A stretch of DNA of 64,000 nt, taken from positions 1-64,000 of the forward strand of contig JAZSMO010000023.1 of the NCBI GenBank assembly GCA_045535935.1, read 5' to 3'. This DNA comes from SVFI01 sp045535935. GTDB taxonomy: Bacteria; Bacillota; Clostridia; Lachnospirales; Lachnospiraceae. A model generated the notes under the pieces. The model ran no database searches. It had not been told where the DNA came from and saw only the letters and a program-made list of their open reading frames with translations. Positions within the stretch are counted from its first letter, which is position 1. Each line of letters opens with the position of its first letter. Shown here piece after piece: positions 7,938-16,448 of this stretch. Made by a program: the position numbers and the translations under genes.

Positions 7938-8085
7938 TTGTTCGCAAAAAATCCAAACGGGGCCGGGGCGCTTTGACCGTGAATAATTAGCGCCCCGGTA
8001 TTGACAAGAAATGCGAACCTGGATTATGAAGGGACAAGTCAGTAAGAGGATCGATTCTAAGGAATTGATCCTCTTATGCTTTTTA
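7938..8085 (+). ncRNA. Structured RNA with pseudoknot and terminator, family uncertain
   Basis: Four pairings are visible. Helix A is GTTCGCA (7940-7946) with TGCGAAC (8012-8018). Helix B is AATCCA (7950-7955) with TGGATT (8020-8025). Because A and B interleave, they form an H-type pseudoknot. Inside lies a 9-bp perfect hairpin, CCGGGGCGC (7963-7971) with GCGCCCCGG (7990-7998). Beyond it, TAAGAGGATC (8043-8052) pairs with GATCCTCTTA (8067-8076), extended inward to about 15 bp, followed by a T run: an intrinsic terminator. The GC-rich helix stands out in AT-rich surroundings. The downstream gene starts over 200 bp later, so this looks like a stand-alone RNA. A raiA-type RNA of Clostridia is one possibility from general memory; it is not confirmed. 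Confidence 0.55.
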
Positions 8086-8313
8086 AAAGAAATTTGTGCA
8101 TATTGACGATTGTCAAGACGATAATCACATGCTACCCTTAAGAAAAGCATACAGTTCTGTTATTCTTTGTGTTTGCTGTATCCGGTAAATGCATCTATAT
8201 CATTTTCTGATGTTCTGACACAACTCTTGCTTTATTTCATAATAGGTTCATAGGCAGGAGACGTGGAGAGTATTGGGAGATGCTTTGATTCGTTTTTTGC
8301 CGGAAGGAGGCGC

Positions 8314-9201
8314 ATGAGCGAAGCGCAAAAACAGAGCAGGAATCAGTGGCATCCTGCTTTTTCGGCGGCGATTCGGCTGGGATTGAAAGAGAGTCGCAAA
8401 AATCTCGTATTTGAGGAAGAGCATATGCTGATGAAAAAGCCACTGCAGATTGATATGCTTGTGATAAAGAAAAATGATAGTATTCAAATTGATAACAAGA
8501 TCGGAAGAATCTTTCGACAGATTAATATTATTGAATACAAGTCACCCGATGATTCTGCCAATGCTGATGTTTACTATAAGGTGGTCGCCTATGCTTGTTT
8601 GTATAAGGTGAGTCGCAGAGATCAAAAAAATGTTTCGCAGGAAGAAATAACGATTACATTGATCAGACAGCGTTATCCAAGGAAGCTTATCGGGCATTTG
8701 AAACAAAGAGGATGCAATATTGATAATGTTTATCCCGGGATTTATTATGTGTCGGGTAATGTAATGTTTCGGATGCAGATTATCGTTACAAAAGATTTAC
8801 AGGATCAGGAGAACATATGGCTCCGGTCTATGTGTAATAATATTACAAAAGAGGTTTATCAAGATTTGCTGAGTGCAGTGGAAGAAATGGATGTACAAGA
8901 AAGAGAATTGTATGGTGAAGCTGTTCTGCATGTTGTGACAACCGCAAATGAATCAAGGATTATAGAATGGGAAAGAGAGGGATCGAATATGCATTGTGAA
9001 GCGATGATGAGAATTCTGGCAAACGAATTTGAGGCTAAAAAGCAGGAAGGAAAGCAGGAAGGAAAACAGGAAGGAAAACAGGAAGGCAAAGTGCTTGCCT
9101 ATGCAGATATGGGATTGTCTGTAGATGATATTGCAAAGAAAGTGTTGCTCAGTACGGCTGAGATTGCAGCGATACTTTCGGGGAACAAGTGCACACAGTG
9201 A
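8314..9201 (+). CDS. Rpn/PD-(D/E)XK nuclease-like family protein with Gln-Glu-Gly-Lys repeats
   Basis: 295 aa from 8314, where GGAAGGAGG sits just upstream; the earlier in-frame ATG at 8263 has no site. Residues about 45-100 contain LQIDMLVIKK followed by INIIEYKSP, the spaced Asp and Glu-x-Lys of a PD-(D/E)XK nuclease fold, as in the Rpn/PDDEXK transposase-like proteins abundant in Lachnospiraceae. A run of four KQEG units (about residues 243-258) precedes a short C-terminal helical motif (GLSVDDIAKKVLLS) typical of this group. Members can be recombination-promoting nucleases; whether this one is active is unknown. It stands alone and may be a mobile accessory gene. Confidence 0.7.
   Translation: MSEAQKQSRNQWHPAFSAAIRLGLKESRKNLVFEEEHMLMKKPLQIDMLVIKKNDSIQIDNKIGRIFRQINIIEYKSPDDSANADVYYKVVAYACLYKVSRRDQKNVSQEEITITLIRQRYPRKLIGHLKQRGCNIDNVYPGIYYVSGNVMFRMQIIVTKDLQDQENIWLRSMCNNITKEVYQDLLSAVEEMDVQERELYGEAVLHVVTTANESRIIEWEREGSNMHCEAMMRILANEFEAKKQEGKQEGKQEGKQEGKVLAYADMGLSVDDIAKKVLLSTAEIAAILSGNKCTQ
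9040..9087 (+). repeat. Four 12-bp tandem repeats inside the Rpn-like gene
   Basis: Four in-frame copies of A-A-(G/A)-C-A-G-G-A-A-G-G-(A/C) encode Lys-Gln-Glu-Gly each time. Copies one and two are identical and three and four differ by one or two bases. Twelve-base units keep the frame when the copy number changes, so length variation by slippage is likely. Confidence 0.85.
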
Positions 9202-9225
9202 TAAATTAGCTTATAGGAGGAAATT

Positions 9226-9759
9226 ATGGCGCGATTATTGATAGTAGTAGATATGCAGAAAGATTTTATTGACGGATCGCTCGGAACAAAAGAAGCAGTT
9301 GCGATCGTCCCGAATGTTGTAAAAAAGATAAAGGAATATGCAGGATGCGGAGATGAGATTATTTTTACAAAGGATACTCATTTTGAGAACTATATGGATA
9401 CACAGGAGGGGAAGAATCTTCCGGTAAAACATTGCATCAAAGGGACGCCGGGACATGAGATATGTGATGAGATCCGAGATGCTGTTCGTGTGGATGACTA
9501 TAAGGTGTACGAAAAGGTGACCTTTGGTTCTTCCGGATTGGCGCAGGATCTGGCAAACGGAGTGTATGATGGTGCGGAGGATATCACGCTGATTGGTTTA
9601 TGTACGGATATATGTGTTATTTCCAATGCGATGCTTTGCAAAACGTTTTTGACGGAGGCGCCTATTTATATCGCAGCGGATTGTTGCGCAGGGGTAACAC
9701 CGGAAAGTCATGACAATGCATTGAAAGCCATGGAAATGTGTCAGATTAAAATTGTGTAA
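9226..9759 (+). CDS. Isochorismatase-family cysteine hydrolase (nicotinamidase-like)
   Basis: 177 aa. The catalytic triad of the family is visible: Asp9 in LLIVVDMQKDF, Lys in YEKVTFGS (about residue 97) and Cys in GLCTDICVI (about 125-130). TKDTHFENY carries the region that usually contributes metal ligands in nicotinamidases. Nicotinamidase (nicotinamide to nicotinate, NAD salvage) is the closest role, but isochorismatase-like hydrolases have varied substrates, so the name is kept general. AGGAGG lies 7 nt before ATG. It follows the Rpn-like gene by 24 nt but the two are probably unrelated. A promoter for the next gene overlaps its 3' end. Confidence 0.8.
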   Translation: MARLLIVVDMQKDFIDGSLGTKEAVAIVPNVVKKIKEYAGCGDEIIFTKDTHFENYMDTQEGKNLPVKHCIKGTPGHEICDEIRDAVRVDDYKVYEKVTFGSSGLAQDLANGVYDGAEDITLIGLCTDICVISNAMLCKTFLTEAPIYIAADCCAGVTPESHDNALKAMEMCQIKIV

Positions 9760-9780
9760 TTTTGGCAGATGTGTTATGAT
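9752..9780 (+). promoter_or_regulatory. Promoter of the TetR-family gene
   Basis: TTGTGT (9752-9757), a 17-bp spacer and TATGAT (9775-9780), starting within the last codons of the hydrolase gene and 39 bp before the TetR start. Confidence 0.5.
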
Positions 9781-9818
9781 AGAGTGACCGGGAAAGTCAA
9801 TGGAATGAGGAAGATACC

Positions 9819-10421
9819 ATGAATGATAAGTTTTTTAATCTCAAAAGAGAAAAACAGGATCGCTTTATCAATGCATCATTAAAAATATTTTCAGAAAACG
9901 GATATCAGAAAGCAAGTACGGATGATATTGTCAGAGAAGCAGGAATATCGAAAGGTCTCCTGTTCCATTATTTCGGAAGTAAACAGGGGCTGTATGAGTT
10001 TGTTTACAATTACAGTACCAAAGTGCTTATGATGGAGTATACGGGGAATGTACCGCTTTTTCAGCTGGATTTCTTTGAACTGCAAAAGCAGATGGAAGTG
10101 GCAAAGAAAAATGTCATGGTGTCCTATCCATACATGAATGTATTTGTGAATCAGGCATTTCGAGAAGAAAGCAGAGAGGTTTTGGATGTCGTTGCAGACA
10201 GTATGGATCAGTATTCGGCTAATTTGGCAGAGCTTTATTCGAAGGCAGATATTACACGTTTCAAGGATGGTGTGGATCCTTCCGCTGTGTTAAAAATGTG
10301 TCTTTTTGTTGCGGATGGTGTTCTGAATGAACAATTTAAAAACGGGAAAGTGGATCCGGAAAGTTATTATGAAGAAATAGCGACTTATCTGGAGTTGTTA
10401 AAGGCTAATTTATACAAATAG
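9819..10421 (+). CDS. TetR/AcrR family transcriptional regulator
   Basis: 200 aa. The N-terminal helix-turn-helix is canonical: RFINASLKIFSENGYQKAS, TDDIVREAGISKGLLFHYF and GSKQGLYEFVYNY (about residues 15-60). The remaining all-helical part is the ligand-binding and dimerisation domain, variable by nature. It acts as a DNA-binding repressor in the cytoplasm; the ligand and targets are unknown. A separate promoter and a following bidirectional terminator make it a single-gene unit. No efflux pump or divergent target gene lies beside it, so its targets are probably elsewhere, with autoregulation possible. Confidence 0.9.
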   Translation: MNDKFFNLKREKQDRFINASLKIFSENGYQKASTDDIVREAGISKGLLFHYFGSKQGLYEFVYNYSTKVLMMEYTGNVPLFQLDFFELQKQMEVAKKNVMVSYPYMNVFVNQAFREESREVLDVVADSMDQYSANLAELYSKADITRFKDGVDPSAVLKMCLFVADGVLNEQFKNGKVDPESYYEEIATYLELLKANLYK

Positions 10422-10423
10422 AA

Positions 10424-10452
10424 AAGTGCTGCCTGCGGGCAGCACTTGTTTT
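10424..10452. terminator. Bidirectional terminator
   Basis: AAGTGCTGCC (10424-10433) pairs with GGCAGCACTT (10438-10447) around a 4-nt loop. T-rich sequence follows on the plus strand and the A-rich left flank gives U residues on the minus strand. It lies between the convergent TetR and DUF6062-like genes. Confidence 0.85.
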
Positions 10453-10457
10453 ATGTT

Positions 10458-11219
10458 TTATTTTGATTGCTGATATACGGGGTCGGCAGGGTATCCGCCG
10501 CGCAGCTTTTGCATGCCGCGCTGGACAGCATCTTTGGAGTTTTTCCAATCAGCATCCTTGTTGCGGTAATCATATTTTTCGATGAGCCAGGCGACATCTT
10601 CGCCCACTCGTTTGAGGTTATCCAGCATTTGTGTAAGAATCAGATCGTAGAATTCGTCTTTCTGTTTTTCGGAAAGTTCATATTGCGCACGTTGGCAAAT
10701 GTCACCGAAGTGATGCAGACAAAATCCATTGCTTTGCTCTATCATTTTTTTCATCTCGCCATCTTTTTTGTACATGAAGAAGAAGGTGTCGAGATAGCGG
10801 TCGTATGTTTTTTGGAAATTGTTGCATATATAGCAGGAGTCTTCTTTTTCTTTCACCCAGCTACTGATGGAGGTATCCTGTGCATCGGATTTTTTGATGC
10901 GGTTCATGAGTGAAACTTTGCCGGGAGCAAACATTTTGATCTGCTGTTCCAATTCCTGCTGCATGCGGATATAGTGCGTTTTCAAAATCCAGGCATTTCC
11001 GAGAGCGTTACCGTAATCAAACATTTTTTTGAAATGATTGCGGCAAAATCCGGCTTTGTCGGTCATTTCGCGCATATCACTTTCCATATAGGAGGCGCTG
11101 GAACCGAGAACAAGATCAAGGAGATCGCGTTCTACCTCGCGTTCTACATAACAAAACGGACATTCGTCGTGTGCGTTAAAAGCGTCAGTCAATGGTATGG
11201 TATATAAAGTTTCCTTCAT
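10458..11219 (-). CDS. DUF6062-like cysteine-containing protein
   Basis: 253 aa, soluble and helical. Several cysteine/histidine pairs are spaced as metal ligands: CPFC near residues 20-23, GFCRNHF near 57-63, SCYICNNF near 130 and GFCLHHF near 165. The repeat of CxxC followed by a later C-x-x-H motif suggests two related halves. This matches proteins annotated DUF6062 in Lachnospiraceae as far as I recall; no enzymatic function is established. The terminator at 10424 closes the gene. Metal or iron-sulfur binding is inferred from spacing only. Confidence 0.65.
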   Translation of the reverse strand: MKETLYTIPLTDAFNAHDECPFCYVEREVERDLLDLVLGSSASYMESDMREMTDKAGFCRNHFKKMFDYGNALGNAWILKTHYIRMQQELEQQIKMFAPGKVSLMNRIKKSDAQDTSISSWVKEKEDSCYICNNFQKTYDRYLDTFFFMYKKDGEMKKMIEQSNGFCLHHFGDICQRAQYELSEKQKDEFYDLILTQMLDNLKRVGEDVAWLIEKYDYRNKDADWKNSKDAVQRGMQKLRGGYPADPVYQQSK

Positions 11220-11388
11220 GAAAATTCCTCACTTTTCTTTTTTCATAATGTCTTACTATCAGTTTAGCGGTGAGAGATAAAAATGGCAAGGAGAAATGAA
11301 GGAAAGGGATGCAAAAGATGAAAAGATGTGTTAGAATCAAATCCGGTGAATATGTTGTACATAATAAGAAGAGATGAGGAGAAAATAA

Positions 11389-11895
11389 ATGGAATATTGG
11401 GATATTTATGATAAAAACAAGCAGAAGACAGGACGTCTGATGAAGAGAAATGACTGGTGTCTTAAGGATGATGAATACCATCTGACGGTTCTCGGTGTTG
11501 TGGTGAGACCGGATGGAAAGTTTTTGATTACACAGCGTGTTATGACAAAGTCGTGGGCGCCCGGCTGGTGGGAAGTTTCCGGCGGAGCGGCTATGGCAGG
11601 AGAAGAGTCGCTGGATGCGGTGATTCGCGAGGTAAAAGAAGAGACCGGACTGGATGTTTCCGGTTGTGAAGGCGGATATGTATTTTCATATCACAGAGAG
11701 AATCCGGGCGAAGGGGATAATTATTTCGTGGATATTTATCGATTTGTACTGGATTTTGATGAGAGTGACCTCTGTCTTCAGGAGGCGGAAACGGCAGGAT
11801 ATAAGCTTGCTACGGCGGATGAGATCAAAGAGCTCGCCGAGCAGGGGATATTTTTGCACTATGACAGCATCAAAGAGGTGTTTGTGCTGCCATAG
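11389..11895 (+). CDS. Nudix hydrolase
   Basis: 168 aa. The Nudix box is visible as GGAAMAGEESLDAVIREVKE followed by ETGLDV (about residues 64-89), with the G-x5-E-x7-REVxEExG spacing intact, so it should bind Mg and hydrolyse a nucleoside diphosphate linked to another group. The N-terminal part (EYWDIYDKNKQKTGRLMKR) resembles the IPP-isomerase-like and dinucleotide-cleaving subgroups, where a short beta strand pair precedes the box. The substrate is not identifiable. The ribosome binding site is GAGGAG. It is convergent with hydE, with 8 bp between stop codons, and its terminator seems to lie inside hydE. Confidence 0.85.
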   Translation: MEYWDIYDKNKQKTGRLMKRNDWCLKDDEYHLTVLGVVVRPDGKFLITQRVMTKSWAPGWWEVSGGAAMAGEESLDAVIREVKEETGLDVSGCEGGYVFSYHRENPGEGDNYFVDIYRFVLDFDESDLCLQEAETAGYKLATADEIKELAEQGIFLHYDSIKEVFVLP

Positions 11896-11903
11896 CCGGA
11901 AAG

Positions 11904-12947
11904 TTATAGGCGTGCAACGTCTCCGATGTCAGTTACCGGTAGGTAACCGGCTGATTGAATGGATTTTTTTAGCATATGGCTGCACTGGGCGGATTCCTCC
12001 CCGGTGCAGTTTTTATTTTGGTACAGATCATATAATTTGCGCACGCTTACCGGAGACAGGTTCGGCATCACAACATTGGCGCCCGCTTTCAGGCCGAGTT
12101 CTCTGCCGATGGGTGAGATCGTGCTAAGGGCGGTTGTTGCCGGAAGAAGAGCGTGAGGAAACATAAGACGCAGTATGGCCAAAAGGCGCAGCGTCAATGC
12201 AAGATCACCGCTATTGCAGGAGAAAAACGGCGTTTGTTCATGCGTGATGTATGGGCCGATTCCAATCATGTCAGGGTCCAGCTGCTGCAAAAAGCGCAGG
12301 TCTGCGATGATATCCGGCAAGGTCTGATATGGAGCTCCGACCATAAAGCCGGCGCCGACCTGATAGCCGATTTCTTTCAAGTCAAAAAGGCATTGTTTTC
12401 TGGAAGAAAGCTGCATGTTGTCCGGATGCAACTTTTGATAGAGTTCTTCCTTGGCGGCTTCGTGGCGCAAAAGATATCTGCGTGCACCGGCATCGAAAAA
12501 GGCCTGATAACTTTGCTTTGGTTTTTCGCCGATGGACAGAGTGATGGCACAATCCGGATGTTGCCTGTGGATGGCCGAAATGATGTCGCACATGATTTCA
12601 TCCGTAAAAAAGGAATCCTCTCCGCTCTGCAGTACGAAGGTGCGCATACCGAGGGCATAGCCTTCCCGGCAGCAGGCGAGAATTTCTTCTTTGGTCAGGC
12701 GGTAGCGGACAGCGCAATTGTTTCCGGCGCGGATCCCGCAATAGTAGCAATTGTTTTTGCAATAATTGCTGAATTCAATCAATCCGCGTATGAAAACTTT
12801 GTCCCCGTATCTTTGTCTGCGGACGTTGTCGGCCAGACGGAACAGGAGAGCATCCTGCTTTCCGGTGGACAGAAGAGATAAGAGTGCTTCGTCGTCGGCA
12901 GAATGGGTGTCATGCAGTTGATATATTGTTTGCTCTGCTTGTGTCAT
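11904..12947 (-). CDS. hydE: [FeFe]-hydrogenase maturase HydE, radical SAM
   Basis: 347 aa, the usual HydE length. Radical SAM cysteines are Cys63-x3-Cys67-x2-Cys70 in SNYCKNNCYYCG, preceded by IRGLIEFSNYC, which is characteristic of HydE. Further barrel motifs are TFVLQSGEDSFF, TLSIGEK, RYLLRHE and VGAGFMVGAPYQT. HydE works with HydF and HydG to build the H-cluster diiron site of [FeFe]-hydrogenase, so the organism probably produces hydrogen. No hydF or hydG is adjacent, which is common in clostridia. The start has AGGAG upstream. Its relative BioB is excluded by the SNYC signature and overall motif set. Confidence 0.88.
   Translation of the reverse strand: MTQAEQTIYQLHDTHSADDEALLSLLSTGKQDALLFRLADNVRRQRYGDKVFIRGLIEFSNYCKNNCYYCGIRAGNNCAVRYRLTKEEILACCREGYALGMRTFVLQSGEDSFFTDEIMCDIISAIHRQHPDCAITLSIGEKPKQSYQAFFDAGARRYLLRHEAAKEELYQKLHPDNMQLSSRKQCLFDLKEIGYQVGAGFMVGAPYQTLPDIIADLRFLQQLDPDMIGIGPYITHEQTPFFSCNSGDLALTLRLLAILRLMFPHALLPATTALSTISPIGRELGLKAGANVVMPNLSPVSVRKLYDLYQNKNCTGEESAQCSHMLKKSIQSAGYLPVTDIGDVARL
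11980..12018 (+). terminator. Plus-strand terminator embedded in the 3' end of hydE
   Basis: CTGCACTGGG (11980-11989) pairs with CCCGGTGCAG (12000-12009), ten pairs with one G-U, followed by TTTTTATTTT. It would end the Nudix transcript 85-120 nt past its stop while being antisense to hydE codons. Confidence 0.6.
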
Positions 12948-12996
12948 GGGATTTCTCCTTTGCTTACTGAACTAATCATATCTGCGGAAAATAGGA

Positions 12997-13026
12997 TTGT
13001 CAAGGATACCGGTATGAGGGTAAAAT
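12997..13026 (+). promoter_or_regulatory. Promoter of addB-addA
   Basis: TTGTCA (12997-13002), 18-bp spacer and TAAAAT (13021-13026), 39 bp before the addB start. Confidence 0.55.
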
Positions 13027-13064
13027 AGAAGTGTTGAAGTCGGAAAACAGGGAGTAACATTTTT

Positions 13065-16000
13065 ATGGGATTACAGTTTGTGTTTGGCGGCTCAGGAGCC
13101 GGAAAGAGTACAAAAGTATATGAAAAAGTGATTGGACAGTCCATGCAGCATCCGGAGAAGAAGTATTATATTATGGTTCCGGATCAGTTTACTATGTCTA
13201 CACAAAAGGAATTGTGTCTCGCTCATCCGCGTGGCGGAATCATGAATATTGATGTGCTCAGCTTCTCCAGACTGACATACCGCATTGCGGAAGAAGTGGG
13301 AAGAAAAGAGAGAGTTGTTCTCGACGACACGGGAAAAAATCTTGTTTTACGCAAGGTGGCAATGGAGCAGGAAGAGCGGTTGGTTCTTTTGAAGGAAAAA
13401 GTAAAGAGACCCGGTTATATCCATGAAGTAAAATCCATGATTTCCGAATTTTACCAGTATGATATCCGTCCGAATGATATCGATGAGATGATTGCACAGG
13501 CGGAGGGAAAAGGTGCGTTGGCATGGAAAATGCAGGATCTGAAAGTTTTATACGAAGGATTTGCGCAGTATATCAAAGAAAAATTTATCACGACAGAGGA
13601 AGCGCTGGAAGAATTATGTGCTATGATTCCGAGATCGGAACTCCTTAAAGGAAGCGTGATTGTATTTGACGGTTTTACCGGATTTACGCCGATACAGAAT
13701 CGGGTTCTCCTGCAACTGATGCAGGTTGCGGAGGAAGTTATTGTTACGCTGTGTGCTGACGGACCGGAAGATGTAGAAAATAAAGTGTCAGAGCAAAGCT
13801 TGTTTGCTTTGTCGGCAAAGACGTACCGGTCGTTGGTGAGAATGGCGCAAGAGCATACGATTGATGTGCGAAAAAATATGTATATAACAGAAAAGCCGGT
13901 CAAGCGTTATAAGGACAACCCTGCCCTTGCGTTTTTGGAGGCTAATTTATTTCGAAATAAGCGGAATGTTTATAAAGGATCCTCGGATGCGATTTTTGTC
14001 TGTGAGGCAGATCATCCGGTCACGGAAGTTCAAAATGTCTGTGCGCAGATTAAACGGCTGGTGCGGGAGGAAGGCTTATGCTACCGGGATATTGCGGTAG
14101 TGACCGGGGACGGAGAAAGATATGCGCATTTATTTGAAATGGAATTTGCCCGTTATGGTATTCCGTTTTTTATGGATCGAAACCGCGGAGTGGCACATCA
14201 TCCGTTTGCAGAGTATCTGAAGAGCGCACTTGCACTGCAAAAAGAGCGTTTTTCTTACGAGAGTGTTTTCCGTTTTTTGCGAAGCGGATTCAGTGGGGTT
14301 ACGCAGGATGAGGTCGATCGCTTGGATAATTATGTTCGGCGATACGGAATACGGGGGAAGAAGGCGTATGAGACACCGTTTGTTTTTGCGGACGAAGCGC
14401 AGGAGATGAATGTGATTCGTGAAAAATTTATGGCGGAGCTTGCGCCGGTTCTGGTGCCTTGCAAAACAGCGCAGGAGTATGTGAAGGCGGTTTATGAACT
14501 TTGCGTATCCGGCGGGCTTCAGGGAAAGTGCAATGCTTATGCGAGCCGTTTTGCCGGAACCGGAGATGCCTCGAAAGCAAAGGAATATGAAAAGATATAT
14601 CCGGCCTGCATGGATTTGCTGAATCAGATCTATGAATTGATCGGCGAAGATGAATTGGATTCGGAAGAGTTCCTCTCGATTTTCGAAGCAGGTATTTCCG
14701 AGATACAGATAGGAACCATTCCTCAGAATGTGGATCGGGTAACGGTCGGCGATATTGAGAGAACCAGACATCAGCGGGTCAGAATGCTGTTTTTTGTGGG
14801 AGTCAATGACGGTGTGGTTCCGGGAAACGGCGGAGGAGGAGGCTTGCTGTCTGATATGGAGCGGCAGTTCTATATGGATAAAGGAAGAGAACTTGCACCT
14901 TCACCCCGGCAGAAAATATTTGAGCAGAGACTTTATTTATATCAGAATATGACAAAACCGCTTGATAAGCTGTATTTGTCGTATTCCAAGGTTGACGGAG
15001 CGGGAAAAAGCTGTCTGCCATCTTATTTGATCCGGGTGATCTGCGGTCTGTATCCGGAGCTTTGTATCGGACAGGTTTCTGCGGAGGATGTAGGTAATCC
15101 GGAAGCGATCGCAACCGGCGAAGACGGATTGGATGACTTTGCAAAGCTGATGCGGAGTTATCTGAATCAGGAGGAGTCAGGCGACAGAGCAGAGCAGACA
15201 GAGCGCAGTTTAAAAATACTCAGCTACGCCTACGGGGATGATCCGGCTGCTGCGCATATCCGGGAAGGAGCGTTGACGGCATATGACAATGTACCGCTTT
15301 CCGATATGGCTGCAGAACTTCTTTATCGGGATAGAAACAAGGGAAGTGTCAGCAGATTGGAACTGTTTGCATCCTGCGCCTATGCCCATTTTTTGCGCTA
15401 CGGATTAGAACTGAAAGAGCAGGAGAATTTTGAATTTGAAGCCATGGATTTCGGTATGGTCTATCACCATGTGATGGAGCGTCTTTCTGTGGGATTGCGA
15501 CAGCTTGAAATGCCGTTTGCCGGGGCGAGCGAAGAATTGGTGGATGAACTTGTGGAAAAAGCACTGGAGGAATATGCAGGCGAGTACGGAGGACAGGTTT
15601 TGCACAGCAGCGCAAGGAATAAGTACCGTATCCGTCAGATGAAGAAAGTGATTATGCAAAGTGTTTCTGCCATGCAGTACCAGCTTTCCAAGGGGGCGTT
15701 TGAGCCGACATGGTTTGAGCGTAGCTTTCAATTAAAGGGTGAGTTCCCTCTGGTCGGAAAAGTAGACCGCATCGATCTTTGCAAAGAAAATGGAAAAATA
15801 TATATCAAAATAGTGGATTATAAATCCGGTAACCGCAAATTCAGTCTGGAGGAATTGTACCATGGGCTGACATTGCAGCTGCCTGCATATATGAATGCGG
15901 CAATGGCGCTGGTTTCACAGCGGGAGCCGGATGCGGAAGCGATTCCTGCATCCATGTTGTACTTACATCTGCAAAATCCTTTGGTGGCAGATGATGTCAG

Positions 16001-16448
16001 GGATGTAGAGCATGAAATTCACAAAGAAATGCGGCCGGAAGGCCTCACCTGTGATGCGGATGAAGTGCTGGATTTGATTGATCGGGAACTGGCAGGAAAT
16101 TCAGATGTGATCCGTGTCGCAAAAAATAAAGACGGAAGTCTTTCCAAGACATCGCAGGCAGTTTCAAAAGAAACGTTCGATCTTGTGCTGAAATATACCG
16201 AGCAAAAGATACAACAGCTTATGCAGGAGATGGCCGGCGGCGAGATTTCCGTGAACCCGATTCGTTTGCAGAAAGATAAAAATGACAGTTGTACGTATTG
16301 CAGCTATCGGGGAATTTGCCGGATGGATCCGCGTATTCCGGGATTTTATACCAGGGAACCGGAAGCATTGTCACAAGAACAGATAGAGGAGGAAATGCGT
16401 AGTGAAATTTACGCCGAAACAGCAGGAAGTCATATCGACGAGAAATAA
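13065..16448 (+). CDS. addB: ATP-dependent helicase/nuclease AddB (RexB)
   Basis: 1,127 aa, typical for Gram-positive AddB. It is the second subunit of the AddAB double-strand-break resection enzyme, which degrades from DNA ends and loads RecA after Chi recognition. The N-terminus has a Walker A motif, GGSGAGKSTKVY (residues 8-19). The C-terminal nuclease has the motif IVDYKSGN near residue 921. The four cysteines that hold an iron-sulfur cluster are visible: Cys771 (ASCAYAHF), Cys1076, Cys1079 and Cys1085 (SCTYCSYRGIC). addA overlaps its 3' end by 47 bp, so the two subunits are translated from one message. A promoter is visible upstream. Confidence 0.95.
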   Translation: MGLQFVFGGSGAGKSTKVYEKVIGQSMQHPEKKYYIMVPDQFTMSTQKELCLAHPRGGIMNIDVLSFSRLTYRIAEEVGRKERVVLDDTGKNLVLRKVAMEQEERLVLLKEKVKRPGYIHEVKSMISEFYQYDIRPNDIDEMIAQAEGKGALAWKMQDLKVLYEGFAQYIKEKFITTEEALEELCAMIPRSELLKGSVIVFDGFTGFTPIQNRVLLQLMQVAEEVIVTLCADGPEDVENKVSEQSLFALSAKTYRSLVRMAQEHTIDVRKNMYITEKPVKRYKDNPALAFLEANLFRNKRNVYKGSSDAIFVCEADHPVTEVQNVCAQIKRLVREEGLCYRDIAVVTGDGERYAHLFEMEFARYGIPFFMDRNRGVAHHPFAEYLKSALALQKERFSYESVFRFLRSGFSGVTQDEVDRLDNYVRRYGIRGKKAYETPFVFADEAQEMNVIREKFMAELAPVLVPCKTAQEYVKAVYELCVSGGLQGKCNAYASRFAGTGDASKAKEYEKIYPACMDLLNQIYELIGEDELDSEEFLSIFEAGISEIQIGTIPQNVDRVTVGDIERTRHQRVRMLFFVGVNDGVVPGNGGGGGLLSDMERQFYMDKGRELAPSPRQKIFEQRLYLYQNMTKPLDKLYLSYSKVDGAGKSCLPSYLIRVICGLYPELCIGQVSAEDVGNPEAIATGEDGLDDFAKLMRSYLNQEESGDRAEQTERSLKILSYAYGDDPAAAHIREGALTAYDNVPLSDMAAELLYRDRNKGSVSRLELFASCAYAHFLRYGLELKEQENFEFEAMDFGMVYHHVMERLSVGLRQLEMPFAGASEELVDELVEKALEEYAGEYGGQVLHSSARNKYRIRQMKKVIMQSVSAMQYQLSKGAFEPTWFERSFQLKGEFPLVGKVDRIDLCKENGKIYIKIVDYKSGNRKFSLEELYHGLTLQLPAYMNAAMALVSQREPDAEAIPASMLYLHLQNPLVADDVRDVEHEIHKEMRPEGLTCDADEVLDLIDRELAGNSDVIRVAKNKDGSLSKTSQAVSKETFDLVLKYTEQKIQQLMQEMAGGEISVNPIRLQKDKNDSCTYCSYRGICRMDPRIPGFYTREPEALSQEQIEEEMRSEIYAETAGSHIDEK

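Noticed and set aside
7776..8150. Minus-strand frame of 124 aa across the intergenic gap
   Set aside because: It spans the structured RNA and its terminator and has no ribosome binding site at its start. A cyclic-peptide (AgrD) reading was considered but no Cys-containing precursor core was found.
9040..9087. CRISPR-like repeat
   Set aside because: Tandem 12-bp units without spacers, in frame with the gene; a coding tandem repeat.
12153..12881. Plus-strand frame of 242 aa opposite hydE
   Set aside because: No ribosome binding site and no motif; hydE on the other strand is clearly real, so this is a shadow.
14130..14771. Minus-strand frame of 213 aa opposite addB
   Set aside because: Codon-mirror of addB with no start signals.
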